Notes: generated from the letters alone by a model not told the origin. A stretch of DNA of 64,000 bases from Hortaea werneckii (GCA_037044905.1 JBAOKB010000105.1:648865-712864), one strand, 5' to 3'; positions 21,788 through 34,888 are shown, numbered from the stretch's first letter. Program-made: numbers and translations.

Positions 21788-24700
21788 ATGGCCTCGCATG
21801 GGCCTGGCATTATTCGAACAGAATCAGGTCGTGAAACGTATGCACCTGACGGCATCCGCAACAATGGGCATCAATCCGACGACGCCGTACATCATGACAG
21901 CACAACAAGGACCGTGAGCACTTCGGATACCAGCGAGACTCACGTTGAGCCCGATGCTGCCAACCATGGTTTCCTCAATGAGGAAGGCAAGGAGGAAGTC
22001 GAAGAAATTCCCCTCGACTTGCAACGTACCACGAGCTCGAAGCGGGACAGGAAAGATTACGAACCTATCAACCCAGGCGACAGAGAGACGTTATCTCGAC
22101 TTGCATCGCATGTCTCTCGCCGGAAATCCGTCAGCTCTGCTGGAGATCTCGAGCGACGGAACACTATCGACGAGATGTCGTTTGACGATCCCGTGCTTGA
22201 CCCTAACAGTCCAAAGTTCGACCTCAATAAGTGGATTCGATTGACCATGCGCTTGCTGGACCAGGACGACATCAAAGTCAAAGGGCAGGCGTACTGTTCA
22301 AGAACCTGAACATTAGCGGATCGGGCTCCGCTCTCAACTTGCAGAAAAACGTTGGCAGCTTTGCAATGATCCCGTTCCGGTTGAACGAATACATCAATTT
22401 CGGCCACAAGCCCAAGAAACACATCCTACGCGAATTCAACGGAGTCGTGAAGAGTGGCGAAATGCTCGTCGTCCTTGGTCGTCCTGGATCTGGTTGCAGT
22501 ACTTTTCTCAAGTCTATGACCGGAGAGCTGTACGGCCTAGACCAGGCGGACGATTCGACAATCCACTACAATGGCATCAGCCAGGAACAAATGCTGAAGG
22601 AGTTCAAAGGCGAAGTTGTATACAACCAGGAGGTGGATAAACATTTCCCTCATTTGACCGTAGGGCAAACGCTTGAACATGCCTGCGCATTGAGGACGCC
22701 TCAACACCGTGCTATGGGTGTTAGCAGACAAGAGTTCATCAAACATGTGACTCAAGTCGTCATGGCCGTGTACGGTCTATCTCACACTTATAACACAAAG
22801 GTTGGCGACGACTTCGTTCGCGGCGTTTCTGGTGGTGAAAGGAAGCGTGTGTCCATCGCCGGAAATGGCGCTATCGGGCTCACCACTTGCTGCTTGGGAC
22901 AACAGCACCCGCGGTCTGGACTCTGCGACTGCCCTTGAATTCACCAAATCCTTGAGACAGTCGGCCAACCTGACGGGCTCAGCACACGCTGTAGCCATCT
23001 ATCAAGCCTCACAAGCCATCTACGACCTTTTTGACAAAGCCATAGTCCTTTATGAGGGCCGTCAAATCTTTTTCGGTTCGACACTCCGTGCAAAGGAATA
23101 CTTCGAGGAGATGGGCTTTAGTTGCCCTCAGCGTCAAACAACCGGTGACTTCCTTACTTCGGTCACTAACCCAGCCGAGAGAATTCCCAGGAAGGGTTAC
23201 GAGGACAAGGTCCCCAGAACACCAGATGACTTTGCACAGTACTGGAAAAACAGTGAAGACTACAAATACCTTATGAAAGAAATGGACGAGCATGAGCGTG
23301 AATATCCGGTCGGAGACAGCGGTCAACAGTTGGAGTCTTTCCGTTCGTCGAAGCGCGACGCCCAGGCGAAGCATACCCGGCCAGAAAGCTCCTACGTGGT
23401 TTCAGTTCCCATGCAGATCAAGCTCAACACAAAGCGTGCCTACCAGCGCCTTTGGAACGACAAACCATCCACGATCACGACCATTTTCTCGCAGATCGTC
23501 ATGTCCCTCATCGTCGGCTCGGTCTTTTATGGCACACCTAACGCCACTGGAGGTTTCTTCTCTAAAGGAGCTACGCTGTTCTTTGCTATCCTCTTCAACG
23601 CTCTCATCGCCATCTCGGAAATCAACAGTCTCTATGCGCAACGGCCTATTGTGGAAAAGCACAAATCCTATGCTTTCTATCACCCTTTCACCGAGGCAGT
23701 CGCGGGTATTGTCGCTGATATACCGGTCAAGTTTCTACTGGCTGTCGCCTTCAATATCATCTTGTACTTCCTGGCGAATCTGAGGCGAGAGCCGAGTCAA
23801 TTCTTCATCTACTTGTGAGTCCCCAGAGACTGACATTCAGATCACCTGCTAACCGGTCTTCAGCCTCATCGTCTTCACTTCGATGTTTGTGATGTCTGCT
23901 GTGTTCCGTACCATGGCAGCCGTGACAAAGACCGTATCACAAGCTATGGCTTTATCCGGAGTGTTGATCTTGGCCATCGTCGTCTATACTGGTTTCACTG
24001 TCCCGGTCAGCTACATGCATCCGTGGTTTGGGTGGATTCGGTACATCAACCCGGTAAGCAAAACCAAAGGCTTAGGCCACCAGATGATTCACTTTGACAT
24101 ACTGACATTCTTTTCAGATCTTCTACGCTTTCGAGATCCTGATTGCAAATGAGTTCCACGGCAGACGCTTCGAGTGCTCGCAATTCGTCCCGGCTTATCC
24201 TACTTTGCCTGGCGACAGCTTCGTGTGCTCCATCACTGGTGCCGTAGCTGGCCAGCGCACTGTCTTAGGAGACGATTTCATTGCTGCAAACTACAGTTAC
24301 TACTACTCACACGTCTGGCGGAACTTTGGAATCCTTCTCGGTTTCCTCTTCGGGTTCATGATCATGTACTTCATCGCTGTGAGGTCAACTCGTCGACGAC
24401 ATCCTCCGCTGAAGTTCTGGTTTTCCGACGAGGGCATGTGCCGTCCTACCTTCAGGACTTGGACAAGAAGCAGGCAAACGACGAAGAAGTCGGTTCGGGC
24501 GAAAAGGGCGCTGATGCGGAGAGCAATGAGAACGATCAGCAAGATGTCAACATCATCCCCGAACAGAAGGATGTCTTCACATTCCGCGATGTCACCTACA
24601 ACATCCCCGTCAAGGATGGCCGACGAAACTTGCTCGACAATGTTTCCGGATGGGTCAAGCCAGGCACGCTCACAGCATTGATGGGTACTTCCGGCGCTGG

Positions 24701-26734
24701 CAAAACCACCCTTCTCGACGTCCTCGCCCAGCGTGTCTCGCTTGGAGTGGTCACTGGTGACATGTTCGTAAACGGCAAACCTTTGGATTCTAGTTTCCAG
24801 CGCAAGACTGGTTACGTGCAGCAACAGTAAGTGAACCAGGGCCTTGAGATTCTCTTTTCCAGACCCAACCGGATGCTGACGTGTTTCAGGGATCTTCACC
24901 TCGAGACTGCCACAGTCCGTGAATCGCTCCGCTTTTCTGCGTTGCTTCGTCAGCCAAAGAGTGTTTCGACGAAAGAGAAGTATGATTACGTCGAGGATGT
25001 GATTAAGATGCTCAACATGGAGGACTTTGCCGAAGCCATTGTGGGAGTAAGTTTACACCATTGGGAGGTGTCCAAAGCCGCTCAACTCTCATTTACTAAC
25101 CCATACCGCTTCACAGGTCCCTGGCGAGGGTTTGAATGTCGAGCAAAGAAAATTACTCACGATTGGTGTCGAACTTGCTGCCAAGCCTAAGCTTCTCCTG
25201 TTTCTGGACGAACCGACATCTGGACTTGACTCGCAGAGTGCCTGGGCTATTTGCGCCTTCCTTCGTAAACTGGCTGAGCATGGACAGGCGGTCCTTTGTA
25301 CCATCCACCAGCCGAGTGCGATTCTTTTCCAACAGTTTGATCGCTTGCTTTTCCTGAGAAAGGGCGGCCAGACTGTGTACTTTGGAGACATTGGCGAAAA
25401 CTCTAGAGCATTGCTGGACTACTTCGAAAGCAATGGTGCCCGGAAATGCGACGACGCTGAGAACCCTGCCGAATATATGCTCGAGGTTGCCGGCGACAAG
25501 GAGAAGGATTGGTTTGACATCTGGCAGAACAGCAAGCAAGCCAAGGAAGTCCAGACTGAGCTTGACAGGATCCATAACGAGATGCAAAATGTGGAGATCC
25601 ATGACGACGATCCATCGGCCATGAACGAATTCGCCATGCCTTTCGGTGCACAGCTGAAGGCGGTTACCATCCGTGTCTTCCAGCAGTACTGGCGCATTCC
25701 GTCTTACATCCTGGCCAAGTTCGCGCTTGGTATTGCCTCTGGACTCTTCATTGGATTTTCCTTCTACAACGCCGACAACTCCCAGCAGGGTATGCAGAAC
25801 GTCCTCTTCTCTATCTTCATGGTCTCGACCATTTTCACCACCTTGATCCAGCAGATAATGCCGCTCTTCGTTACGCAGCGATCACTCTACGAAGTCCGCG
25901 AAGACCTAGCAAGGCCTACAGCTGGAAAGCCTTCCTAATCGCCAATATCGTCGTCGAAATTCCCTACCAGATCTTCACCGGTATCCTGGTCTTTGCCTGC
26001 TTCTACTACCCGGTTGTTGGCATCCAGGGCTCAGAAAGACAGGGTCTGGTCCTGTTATTCTCAATCGAGTTCTTCATCTACGCCTCTACTTTCGCACACT
26101 TCCTCATTGCGGCTATGCCGGATGCGCAGACGGCGGGTGGAATCGCGACAACGCTGTTTGCCATGACCCTGATCTTCAACGGTGTCATGCAGCCTCCGGA
26201 CGCTCTCCCGGGTTTCTGGATCTTCATGTACCGTGTTTCACCACTTACGTACTGGGTTGGCGGTATTGCAAGCTCCATGTTGTCCGGCCGTCCCATCGAC
26301 TGCTCTCAAGCTGAGGCGAGCATCTTTGACCCGCCACAGGGGCAGACGTGCGGAGATATCTGAGACCCTACCTGCAGCAGGCCCCTGGTACCCTGTCCAA
26401 CCCGGAAGCCATGTCAAACTGCAGCTACTGCGCTCTCAGTGGAGCGGATCAGTTCCTGACATCCGTCGGTATCTCTTTCAGCGACCGCTGGAGGGACTTC
26501 GGCCTCCTCTGGGTCTACATTGGATTCAACATCATGGCCGCCGTCTTGCTGTACTACTTCTTCCGGGTCCGGAGCAGCAAGGCATCGAGCGGCGGGATGA
26601 AGAAGTTCGGCGGGGCTGTCAAGGGTCTGTTTAGAAGGCAGCCGCCTGCGGAGAAGCAGAAGGCTGGTGAGCAGAAGACTGCGGATGGGAACCCGGGTCA
26701 GCAGGAGGAGAAGCAGAACCCGAGTGCTATTTGA
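21788..26734 (+). CDS. PDR-type (ABCG) multidrug ABC transporter, five frameshifts
   Basis: Full-size ABC exporter with (NBD-TMD)2 order, at the plasma membrane, exporting lipophilic toxins and sterol-like drugs. Exons: 21788-23814, 23864-24053, 24118-24826, 24890-25046 and 25117-26734. NBD1 has the PDR Walker A GRPGSGCST, signature VSGGERKR and STRGLDSATA. NBD2 has GTSGAGKTTLLDVLAQR, the degenerate signature VEQRKLLTIGVEL, and DEPTSGLDSQSAW. The asymmetry (Cys in Walker A 1) is normal for PDR proteins. Frame joins need one missing base near 22282, an extra base near 22862, and missing bases near 24381, 25903 and 26356. Each alternative frame continues recognisable sequence, and all four introns have good borders. 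The corrected length is 1,567 residues. TMD2 ends in the Cys-rich ALSGADQFL/CSYC extracellular loop and last helix. Confidence 0.9.
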
Positions 26735-27257
26735 TGAATCTTGACGGCTGAATGTTTGATGGTTTTCAAGCGAAAATAACGTTTTCGTTCAGCGAGATTA
26801 TACCTCTTTATTTTTATTTTTCAAGGATAGAGTAAGACTTGTAATACTACTACTATGGTAATATCCAAAAAGTTGCAAACACTCTGCTCTATGTCCAAGC
26901 TCCATTGCAGTACACCGGGTTGGAAAAACAGGATTTCTCAGGAAAATTTTTCCTTACTGTGCCGTCTGAAAGTTATAATTTGGCTTGGGTCCAGCATCAT
27001 TAGTCGACAGAAAAGCTGCTGCAGAGCGGTTACATTTACCAGCCCAGAAATCGGCTTCAGACGATGCACGCATGACCTCGACTTTATCTGATGCCTGATA
27101 AGCCAGGTCACATACCCTCATGGTTCTTTCTACCCGCAAAGGTAGTTCGCTCAAGTTGAGGAGAAGAGGAAGAATGAAAGGGGGAATAAAGGGAAAGAGA
27201 GCACCAGAGATTGAGATACAGATGGCCGACGCACATATCCGAATCCACTCAATCCAT
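26735..27257. other. Intergenic, tail-to-tail ABC transporter and TPP enzyme
   Basis: About 520 bp, AT-rich, between two convergent genes. It contains 3' untranslated sequence only as far as I can see. Confidence 0.55.
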
Positions 27258-29179
27258 CTACCCAACTAAAGCGCTCTTCCCACCCCCAAACTTCCCCTGC
27301 GGCCCATCCAAATGCGCATCCAGCACCGCGCACCGCCCGCCTTGCACAGCCTTGACCGCCTCCGGCAGCAGGCGCTGCAGATCTTGTACGGTGCCGGCAT
27401 GCGCCGCCCAGCATTCCTGGCCTGACGCTGCCTTCGCGATCCCGGAGTAGTCGGGCGTCGGCGCGAAGGAGATGTTTAGCGCCTCGTTGTCGACTTTGCT
27501 GCCTTCGCCTTGCGGGTGTACGAGTAACATTGATTTGCGGGGAGCGTTCCAGCCTTTGGCTTTTGTCAGTATGATTTCCATACAGTAAAATAGGTTGATT
27601 GGGTAAATTTAGGGTGCTCACCTTGATTGTTCAGGACGATAGTCAGGATAGGAATCTTATACCTCTGCGCAATCCAGTACACGGAGCCCGGGACGGAGAA
27701 GAGATACGTGCCATCGCCGACGATCTGGCACACGAACTTCCCCTTGTTGGTCCCGCCTGCGGCGTAATCAGTGGCGAGCTTGCAGCCTAGCGCTCCGCCG
27801 CCGGACCAGCCTAGCCCGCCGCCGCCGCAGTTGATCCATGTCCCTGGCAGTGTGGCTTGGATCTGGTCGGCGACGAATGCTGTGTTCGTCACCGCTTCCA
27901 CTGCCCAGATGGTGTCCTGCGGACAGGCTTTGCGGACTTCGGAGATGAGGTAGGAGCAGCCGAAGGTGCCGTCGTCGGCGGATTTGGCCGTGGCAGCGAT
28001 GGTGTCGAGGCGCTTTTGGTGGGATTGCTTGAGAGCTGACCATCGGTCGGTGAAGGTTTGGCTGTTGATCTGGTCGTGCATGGTCGCTTTGATGTGGCCA
28101 GCGATCTGGCTTACGGCCGTCTCGGCATCGCAGCGGTATCGTGCGATGGCGTCTACGTAGAAGACTGGCATCTGTTGCTTTAGCGGGTCGACGTCGATAT
28201 GGAACACCTTCGTGCCTTCCTTCGGTTTGCATTGCGTGTTTATCCACGGAACATCGACGTCAAGAAGGATTATCACGTCGGCTGTCTTGATGGACTCTTC
28301 CACTCCGTATCGGAGGCCAAGCCATGCCGGGTGGTTAGCCGGGAAACACATATCGCTCCCGCCAGTGTCTAGCACTCGGAGACCCTTCACAGCGTTGGCC
28401 AAATCGACCAAAGCATCGACTGCAGCATGGTTCCGACCACTGTAGCCGGTGATAACCAACGGCTCCTTGGCTGAAACCAGACTCTCCGAAACCAGCTGGA
28501 GCTGCTTAGCAGTCAGCCCACCCAGTTCGACAGGTGACCAGAAATTCTGATCGATCTTGTACGGCTCGATCTCCTCCTCCATGGCCTCCCGCGCTCCAAC
28601 GAGATACACGGGTCCTCGCGGCTCGCTCGTTGCAAAGCTCAACGCCCTGTTGACTAGCTGCTTCACGTTCTTGCCCCGCTTGATCTCGCCGCTGTACCGG
28701 CAGTACTGCGAGACTATCTGCTTCTGATCCGGCACGTCCTGTATCCAATGGATGTATTCCGTCCTGCTGCCTCGGTACTCTCCCTCGATCGTGTACGGGC
28801 TCAGCCCGGCGAAGATCAGGATCGGGGCTCTTCCACAGCTGGCGTTGTGAACGGCTGCCCCTAAACCTTGGGTCCCGACATCGACGTGTACGATCACGCA
28901 CTGGGGCTTGTTGGTCAGGCGCGCGTAGCCGTCGGCCATGGACAGGGCGACCATCTCGTTCGGGCAGGTAATGATCTGCGGGAATTCGCCCTTCTTCTCA
29001 TTCTGTCCCTTGACGATGGCCTCGATAATGGAGGGGTGGTCGGAGCCGAGGTTGACGAAACAATGGGTGACGCCCGCCTGTGTAAAAGTGTCAGCGGAAG
29101 GTCGTTGCTTTTAGCTATGTTGCGTTATTCCACATACCTCCCACAGGGCCTCGAAGAAGGCGAATGAAGCTGTATACAT
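27258..29179 (-). CDS. Thiamine pyrophosphate-dependent enzyme, acetolactate synthase/benzoylformate decarboxylase-like
   Basis: Three exons: 29179-29138, 29077-27622 and 27553-27258, with 60-nt and 68-nt introns, giving 597 residues without frame problems. The N-terminal PYR domain carries the catalytic Glu in CPNEMVALSMADGYAR. The middle domain has the ILLDVDVPW and HIDVDPLKQ blocks. The C-terminal PP domain has the TPP/Mg motif GDGTYLFSVPGSVYWIAQ ending in LNNQ. The Gly-Asp-Gly...Asn-Asn spacing is normal. Substrate cannot be read from sequence; fungal paralogues of this type include 2-hydroxyacyl-CoA lyase-like, benzoylformate decarboxylase-like and acetolactate synthase-like enzymes. No mitochondrial or peroxisomal targeting signal is obvious. 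It is convergent with the ABC transporter and points towards it. Confidence 0.85.
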
Positions 29180-29630
29180 GGTAGCGGTGTTGCCAGTGTA
29201 TAGCGTCCGGTCTCACAATGCCGCCGACGCTGTTGAAGACCGGGACTGCGGAGCGACAACGGGATTATAAGGAAAGATGGATGAGGAGTTCAAAACAGTG
29301 CCCACCTACGGAATGGTTCCTTGCATTGGCCTGGCCAGTAAGGCCGATGTCTCTGCCGTTGTCCTAGCCGGGCAGCAGTCACAATGCTGACTTCGCCCGG
29401 CCGACGTGTGGGAGCTGCCCCAGTTGGACTCCAGGTGGGGAGCTCCCCGCAGCTGCCAATTCCTTAAGCCGAACCCAAATGCCGACATCGCAGCTTCACA
29501 TCGCGGCCGACTTCCGGGTGTTGTCTCGACTAATAATCGTGTAGGGAGCGGAATAATGCGCGCTGTGGAACAAAGTGATGGCAGCAGTCATGTATACACT
29601 AACGAGATAAAATGACGGATTCCGCTCCGT
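29180..29630. other. Intergenic, promoter of TPP enzyme
   Basis: About 450 bp between the TPP enzyme start and the SERINC stop. No gene is visible. Confidence 0.55.
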
Positions 29631-31267
29631 CTATGAATAGTCAAACCTGTCTGGCAGCATCACCGGTGCACCCAGAGTCCACCCGAAGATGCCATAGCAT
29701 ACCCAGGCGCTGACAATCTTCACCCAACTCGCCCAGTACGTGCGGCCGACTGGCACAAAGTCGCCCTTTTCTATCTTGTGATCGCCGCCAATGTTCTGTG
29801 TCAGTAGCGTTGCCACCCAGGCAGTCGCGAGCATGAAGATGATGTGGAACAGCGTGTAGTTGTACTGTGTGCCGTTCTTCTCGTCGTCGTTCTTGTGCTT
29901 GCCCGACGCCGACTCCATCTTCATCGTCGCTGTCGTCGTCGTCCAGTGCTGAGGCTGGCAGCGCACCTGATTCGACTGCGCGGCGTAGGGCCTCTTGCCG
30001 CATCGCCCGTCGGCTTTCAGGCTGTGTGTCGACGAGGCCATGGGAGCCGCTCTCCTCGGTTTCGACTGGCGAGTATCCCGCCGGCTTAGCTGTGCCCATG
30101 GCCAGGCCGTAAGTCGCCGCGCGCGTGGTCGTGTAAGCGCAGGTCACAAAGGTGACAATTGCGCCAATAAAAATGCTCGCAGTCCTCGTACCGGTAGCGC
30201 GGACGAGCGGGTTGCAGTGCTTGTCATCAGGTTCCATAGCGACTGCGGAGAAGGTGAGGTAGGTGCAGTAGATGCTCACAGTCGCGGCTTGAGCAAGGCC
30301 AGCGCGAGGGTTAGAAGCCTGGATTGTAGGGTGAATGCTCATCACGGAAATGGAGATCAGCAGAATGAGGTTGATCTGGCCAAGTCAGTGGATGCATGTC
30401 CCTATCCAACAGCAAGAACAACTTACAGTGATGGCAGCTTGATTCATGCTGCAGCCCGAGTGCGCAAAGAAGATGTACATGACAATCGTCATGGCAATTG
30501 CGCCCAGGTACATACCCAAAGTGCTTCCAATAAGCACACCTCGCCAAACCCCAGAGTCTGTGTCTTCAATCTTCTCAATGCAGAACTCAGCGAACGTGTG
30601 CGCCAAGTCCACCAGCAAGATCAACCGAGCAGCAGGAACAGCACGGCGCCCACGAGCGCCACGTAATTGCCCCAGATTTCGAAGAAGCGGTTCGGAATAA
30701 GGAAGCTGATCACGATCAGACCAATCCAGGCCAAAACCTTAGGACCCCAGAATCCATTCTGAATGCCTGCCCTCTTGTCCCTGGAGTTGTTGACACCAAG
30801 CAACATCATACCCAACAGGAAGTGCAGCAGTCCCAAAGCAAAGTTGACGCGGTGGACAGCCGTAAACCCGAAGCATTGGCTCCCGCCGCAATCGATCTGG
30901 ACGTAGTCGAGCATGACATGTTGGAGTTTCTTAATCGCCCAGGGTGTCAGGAGGATCCAGGATAGGAGTGAGTTGAGGAGGAGGATGAGGGCGTAGGCGA
31001 TTCGGGTCATGATGCTGTTACCGCAGCTGCCGCACGAGGTACAGATGGCGCTGGAGTCCGGGGGTCAGTACGTCTAGCTACACACTTTTGCAGGATGAAA
31101 TTCAAGCGTACCTGCATGTCGCCGCGCCGCAGCAGGAACCAGCAAAGGTGAGGAGCTGTGATTTGGGATCAGTATGCGATGCGACGGGGGGTGTAGTTGT
31201 GGCGGAGGAGCCGTACTGTTCCTACACTCGGGACCGCCATGAGCGGCAAGGAGAGTAATGCGCCCAT
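29631..31267 (-). CDS. SERINC/Tms1-family membrane protein, two frameshifts
   Basis: Multi-pass membrane protein of the endomembrane/vacuolar system; relatives are implicated in serine and lipid incorporation or scrambling. Exons: 31267-31217 (MGALLSLPLMAVPSVGT), 31155-31112 (LLTFAGSCCGAATC), 31050-30427 and 30375-29631. Introns are 61, 61 and 51 nt. The Cys-rich head continues SAICTSCGSCGNSIMTRIAYALILL. Later family blocks are GFWGPKVLAWIGLIVISFLIP, AHSGCSMNQAAIT, MSIHPTIQASNPRAGLAQA and SWVKIVSAWVCYGIFGWTLGAPVMLPDRFD. The frame breaks between LFLLLG and LILLVDLAHTF (missing base near 30621) and in the Asp-rich loop (about 29920-29945). Corrected length is 487 residues, the usual size. Membrane segments and splice sites are otherwise intact. 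Confidence 0.88.
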
Positions 31268-31691
31268 TCTGGTCTGCTGCTGCTGTCGATCCGAATGTAA
31301 ATGCGAGCAGCGAACGGTTAGTCGGCGGTTGTGTATCTTGAGAATGCATTCGCAAGTCGCAGTCTGATCATCAGTGAACGCACGCGCCACCGGGACGGGT
31401 TGGATACGTCAAACGCCCAGGTCGCTGCTCGGATGGGTCGTCCCGAGGTCGGCAACTGGATCTTTCTGGAGAACGTAGAGTTACGATGTATATACCGATG
31501 ACAACGTACATTTTGATCGATATCTGATGTTGCACGCTCCATTCTCAATTGGAAAAGACAATCCATAGTGCCAACCGAACCATGGCTCCGTGCAGTTGAC
31601 AAGGATCGCCAAAGGCATCGCATCGTACAGACTCTCTCACCATCTCCCCACTGCCCAATGCCTCCTAGGTCATACTCCCTCTCACCTCCCC
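31268..31691. other. Intergenic, SERINC promoter
   Basis: About 420 bp between the SERINC start and the end of the SET gene, both on the minus strand. Nothing else is recognised. Confidence 0.5.
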
Positions 31692-32574
31692 CTACCCAAT
31701 CTCCCCTTTCCCTCCCTTCCCCAACCCCTTCATCATCCCTCCTCCAGGCAAATGCCCATCCCCCACAACACCACACCGACACACCAACCCCGCATCAACA
31801 AAATACCTCGCCCCATACTGGAACGTCAGCTCCTCCTGCGGCCCTATCTCCCGCAAAGCCTGGAACAGCACCACCTGCCTCTTCCCGACACTCTCCCCCC
31901 AAACCCTCACGTTGGGCGGCACGACGAGTTGACGAACCGCGTCCAGTTCCCCGCCCGCTCGGCGTCGATGATGGCTGTCCCAGGGATCCAGAGGCGGTAG
32001 AGCGATGTCGATGCCGTGGATGTGGTGTTGGGATTTGGGAGGGGGAGCAGCTCTCCAATGTACTCGTCTAGCCATTGGCCCTTTCTAATCCGGACATTGG
32101 GTGCAGTGAACGCGCCGTATCCCATCTCCCCCGGCCCTCGGATCTCGATGCTGCTGCTGGGGAGCAAGTTGGAGGTGCGGAAGGCGGCGTAGCATTTGGG
32201 ACCGCACTATCCGTTGGGTTTCCCCCGGAGGAATTAGTATGGCTTTTGTGCTGCTGGGTAGGGAGGTGAAGTGCTTACGGCTGGATCATCGCTGTATCTT
32301 CCGCAGTGCAGACACATGGCTTCCGGGGATCTACATCTCACCACGCCCGCTGCGGATTTGGGGACTTGGCTTTCCCGGCCTTGCGGCCTTTTCTTCTCTT
32401 GCCCCTGCCGCCCTTCACGGCAGCATCACCGGCCGATGGTGCTTCGGAGAGCGCCCTCGCCCACACCTGCCGATCCATACGGTGTCTGGTGATCTTGGCT
32501 GGCGGAGTAGGTAAAGTATGGAGACGCCCGCGTCTCTCGAGGTTGTAGGCCTTGAATGGTATGTCCTTGGCCAT
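31692..32574 (-). CDS. SET-domain protein (histone/protein lysine methyltransferase-like), two frameshifts
   Basis: Exons 32574-32279 and 32206-31692 with a 72-nt intron (GTAAGC..ATAG). The basic N-terminus MAKDIPFKAYNLERRGRL is followed by a Cys/His segment (CLHCGRYSDDPA, CGPKCYAAFRTSN) like a short pre-SET zinc cluster. The SET blocks are GEMGYGAF, EYIGELLP, IDAERAGNWTRFVNSSCRP and, after the frame change, NVRVWGE, ELTFQYGARYF, with a CRCG-type post-SET end. The NHSC-like catalytic block reads NSSCRPN after repair. Joins need one missing base near 31918 (a C run) and one in 32360-32375. The repaired protein is about 270 residues, a small fungal SET protein; substrate unknown. The frame after the post-SET Cys is low-complexity, so the C-terminus is uncertain. 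Confidence 0.7.
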
Positions 32575-33547
32575 TCTTGGCAAGGGTGTAGTATTCAATT
32601 GCTGGATGGGGTGTACGGATTGGATTCGCTGGACAAAGAAGACTGACTGACAAAGGAGAGGAGATATGGGAGCGTAGTTGAAATGTATACTTACAAAGGA
32701 CAATAGACTGAGAGGATGTATTGTCGATTCGTCTCTACAATATCTGCTATTGTGAAACGGTTTAAAGCATATGGAGAAGCTCACATGTGGAGTCGTATTG
32801 ACAATAGCTAGTGGGAGAATGAATAGAGCGCGGAACGCTGCAGGTGGGAACCTCACTTCACTTCATTTGCGTGGTGCAAAGAGACCCTTCATCCGCCCTC
32901 GTGCCAATTGGGGTGTCCTTACAATGGATATGAAGCACTCCAAAGCAGCCAAGATAACCCCTGGTGGATGCGGGAGTAAATGGAACGGTGGCTGTAAAGA
33001 CCTGGTAGCTGGCTCAAAGCTGCCCAGAGCGCCTGCCTCCTTCTGCCGCGAATACTTTAGCTTGCAGTAGAAGCCTGAGCTATACGATTACCAATCATGT
33101 GTTTTGAGAGCTAAACAGTAGACGTACAAGCATCCTGACCTCCCGCGCGACGTTTGATAAGAAGTAACCTACCTACCCTCCATGCGAAACAGATGATGTC
33201 TCAGTTCGTAGGGACGAAGAAGTTGACCCTCAAAAGCTCATGAAACCACGGACATCCTCAAACATCAGTAGGAACATCGATGCCAATCTCTGGACCTGCT
33301 GCAAACTGAGGAGTAAAGTCGTACAGTAATTATACTACACCGCCCATCGCGCCCGAGCTGGTCAAAGCCACAGCCTAAAGAGCATCCACAGACCGAGTGC
33401 CGTCCTGGAGGGAAGAGACGCCATAGAGAGAGAGTCAAGAGGTCCCACCAGTCAAAAGCGGATTAACCGCCTACCTTTCCACTTCCAACAAACATCTCTC
33501 CAAACTCATTCTCTCTCCCAATCAAAGATCCTAGCAAGATCCGCCAT
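32575..33547. other. Intergenic, no gene seen
   Basis: Almost 1 kb between the SET gene start and the end of the OM14-like gene. Short frames only; probably promoter of the SET gene and 3' end of the next gene. Confidence 0.5.
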
Positions 33548-34439
33548 CTACTTCTTCGGCGGGTACTTGTTCTTAAACAGCCACTGACTAACAAAGTAAT
33601 CGCCGACACCGAACAGGCCCACGACACCCGCCCACGCACCAGCGACCTTCCACGTCAGCGTCCCGGCCTTCTGCATCCGGTACGCCTGCGCGCTCAGCAG
33701 CGCCGCCAGCGCGCCAATCACCACCACGTTGCCCACAACAACCGGGTTCTTCTTATTCTTCGCCGCCCACTCCTCAGCCTCACGCGCCTCGCGCTCCGCC
33801 TTGTCCATCCCCATGCCGGCCTCCTTCTTCAACTCCTTGTAGTTCTTGCTCGCCGAGCTCTTCACGGCATCGTACTCCTTCTTCGCTTCCGTGCTCAGCT
33901 CCTGGTATTTCTGCGCGGCTTGCGCCTCGAGGCGCTGCGCGTCCGTCTCGGCTTTCCGGCCGAACTCCTTGGCGTCCTGGCTGACTTGCTGGCCCGCGCG
34001 GTGGGCGTCGGCGGCGGCTTGCTCGGCGGCTTTCTGTTGGTCCGCGTACGAGATTGTTTGCAGGTGCTCGTCGGCGGAGTTGAGGGATTCGAGGGAGTGA
34101 CGCCCGAGTCCGAGTGGGCGATTTCGGGGACGGTGTCGGGGATCCTTTGGAGGAGGTTAGCATGGTGGAGGAAACATGCGCGGTCAGGTGATGCGATGGT
34201 TTGAGTGAATGGATGAGGAGGAGAAAGAGGCGAACATACTTCTCCTCATCCGACTGCTCGGGGCCCTTACGGGCAGCTGCGGCGTAAGACATTTCTTCGC
34301 CTTCGCTGGGTGCAATGCTGGTCTGGCTCTGGGTCAAGGGGTCAGGGGTGGATGTGGATGTGGGTGCAGGTGCAGGTGCAGGTGTAGGAGTATCGGAGTC
34401 GCTATTGGGACGGCCTAACAAACCGGCGGGGGTGCTCAT
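33548..34439 (-). CDS. OM14-like mitochondrial outer-membrane protein, one frameshift
   Basis: Exons 34439-34240 and 34144-33548 with a 95-nt intron (GTATGT, GCTAACC branch, AAAG). Exon 1 begins MSTPAGLLGRPNSDSD with a Pro/Ala-rich linker, then EGEEMSYAAAARKGPEQSDEEK, which joins IPDTVPEIAHSDSG. After a one-base correction near 34102 a long charged coiled segment follows (HSLESLNSADEH to KKEAGMGMDKAEREAREAEEWAAKNKKN). The protein then has three hydrophobic stretches (VVVGNVVVIGALAALLSAQ, WKVAGAWAGVVGLFGVGDYF) and ends SQWLFKNKYPPKK. This architecture and the SYAAAA start are those of the fungal OM14-type outer-membrane proteins. Repaired length is 265 residues. Function: mitochondrial outer-membrane component, proposed ribosome or import docking. 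Confidence 0.75.
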
Positions 34440-34888
34440 AGAAGGCAGGTGTGGAGGGGAAACAGGAAAGATGGGAGGGAAGCAAGGGGTGCGGGCGAGA
34501 GGGCAGGGCAGCAACGGTGGAAAGCGGGATGATCGGGGATCGCGCAGAGCAAACGCAGAGCAAAGCTGGTTGTCACGCGTGAAGTTGGCTTCCGAGTCTC
34601 CGCCTGCCGTTTCAGTGCACAGCCGTTTGAAGGTGATGTGATGCAATGTGTGGCGTATCAACATGTGGCGCAAGCTGAACGTTTCTGATCATCCATAGTA
34701 CCAGTTGGTACTTCGCAGTAAGGAATATTACCTTAGGAAGTCTATACACTAGAGTCTATACACTAGACATTCTTTCACATGCTAAACCACTTTACATTAC
34801 TTGACCTTACCTATTCCTCTTCATATCACGTGAGATTTGAAGGCTTGCCGTCCCAAGAAGGTGCAGGGAAAGGATATAATAAGTCAAG
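34440..34888. other. Intergenic between divergent OM14-like and UCH37 genes
   Basis: About 450 bp. It contains a 14-bp direct repeat (TCTATACACTAGAG and its next copy) near 34740-34770 and no gene. Both promoters should lie here. Confidence 0.55.
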
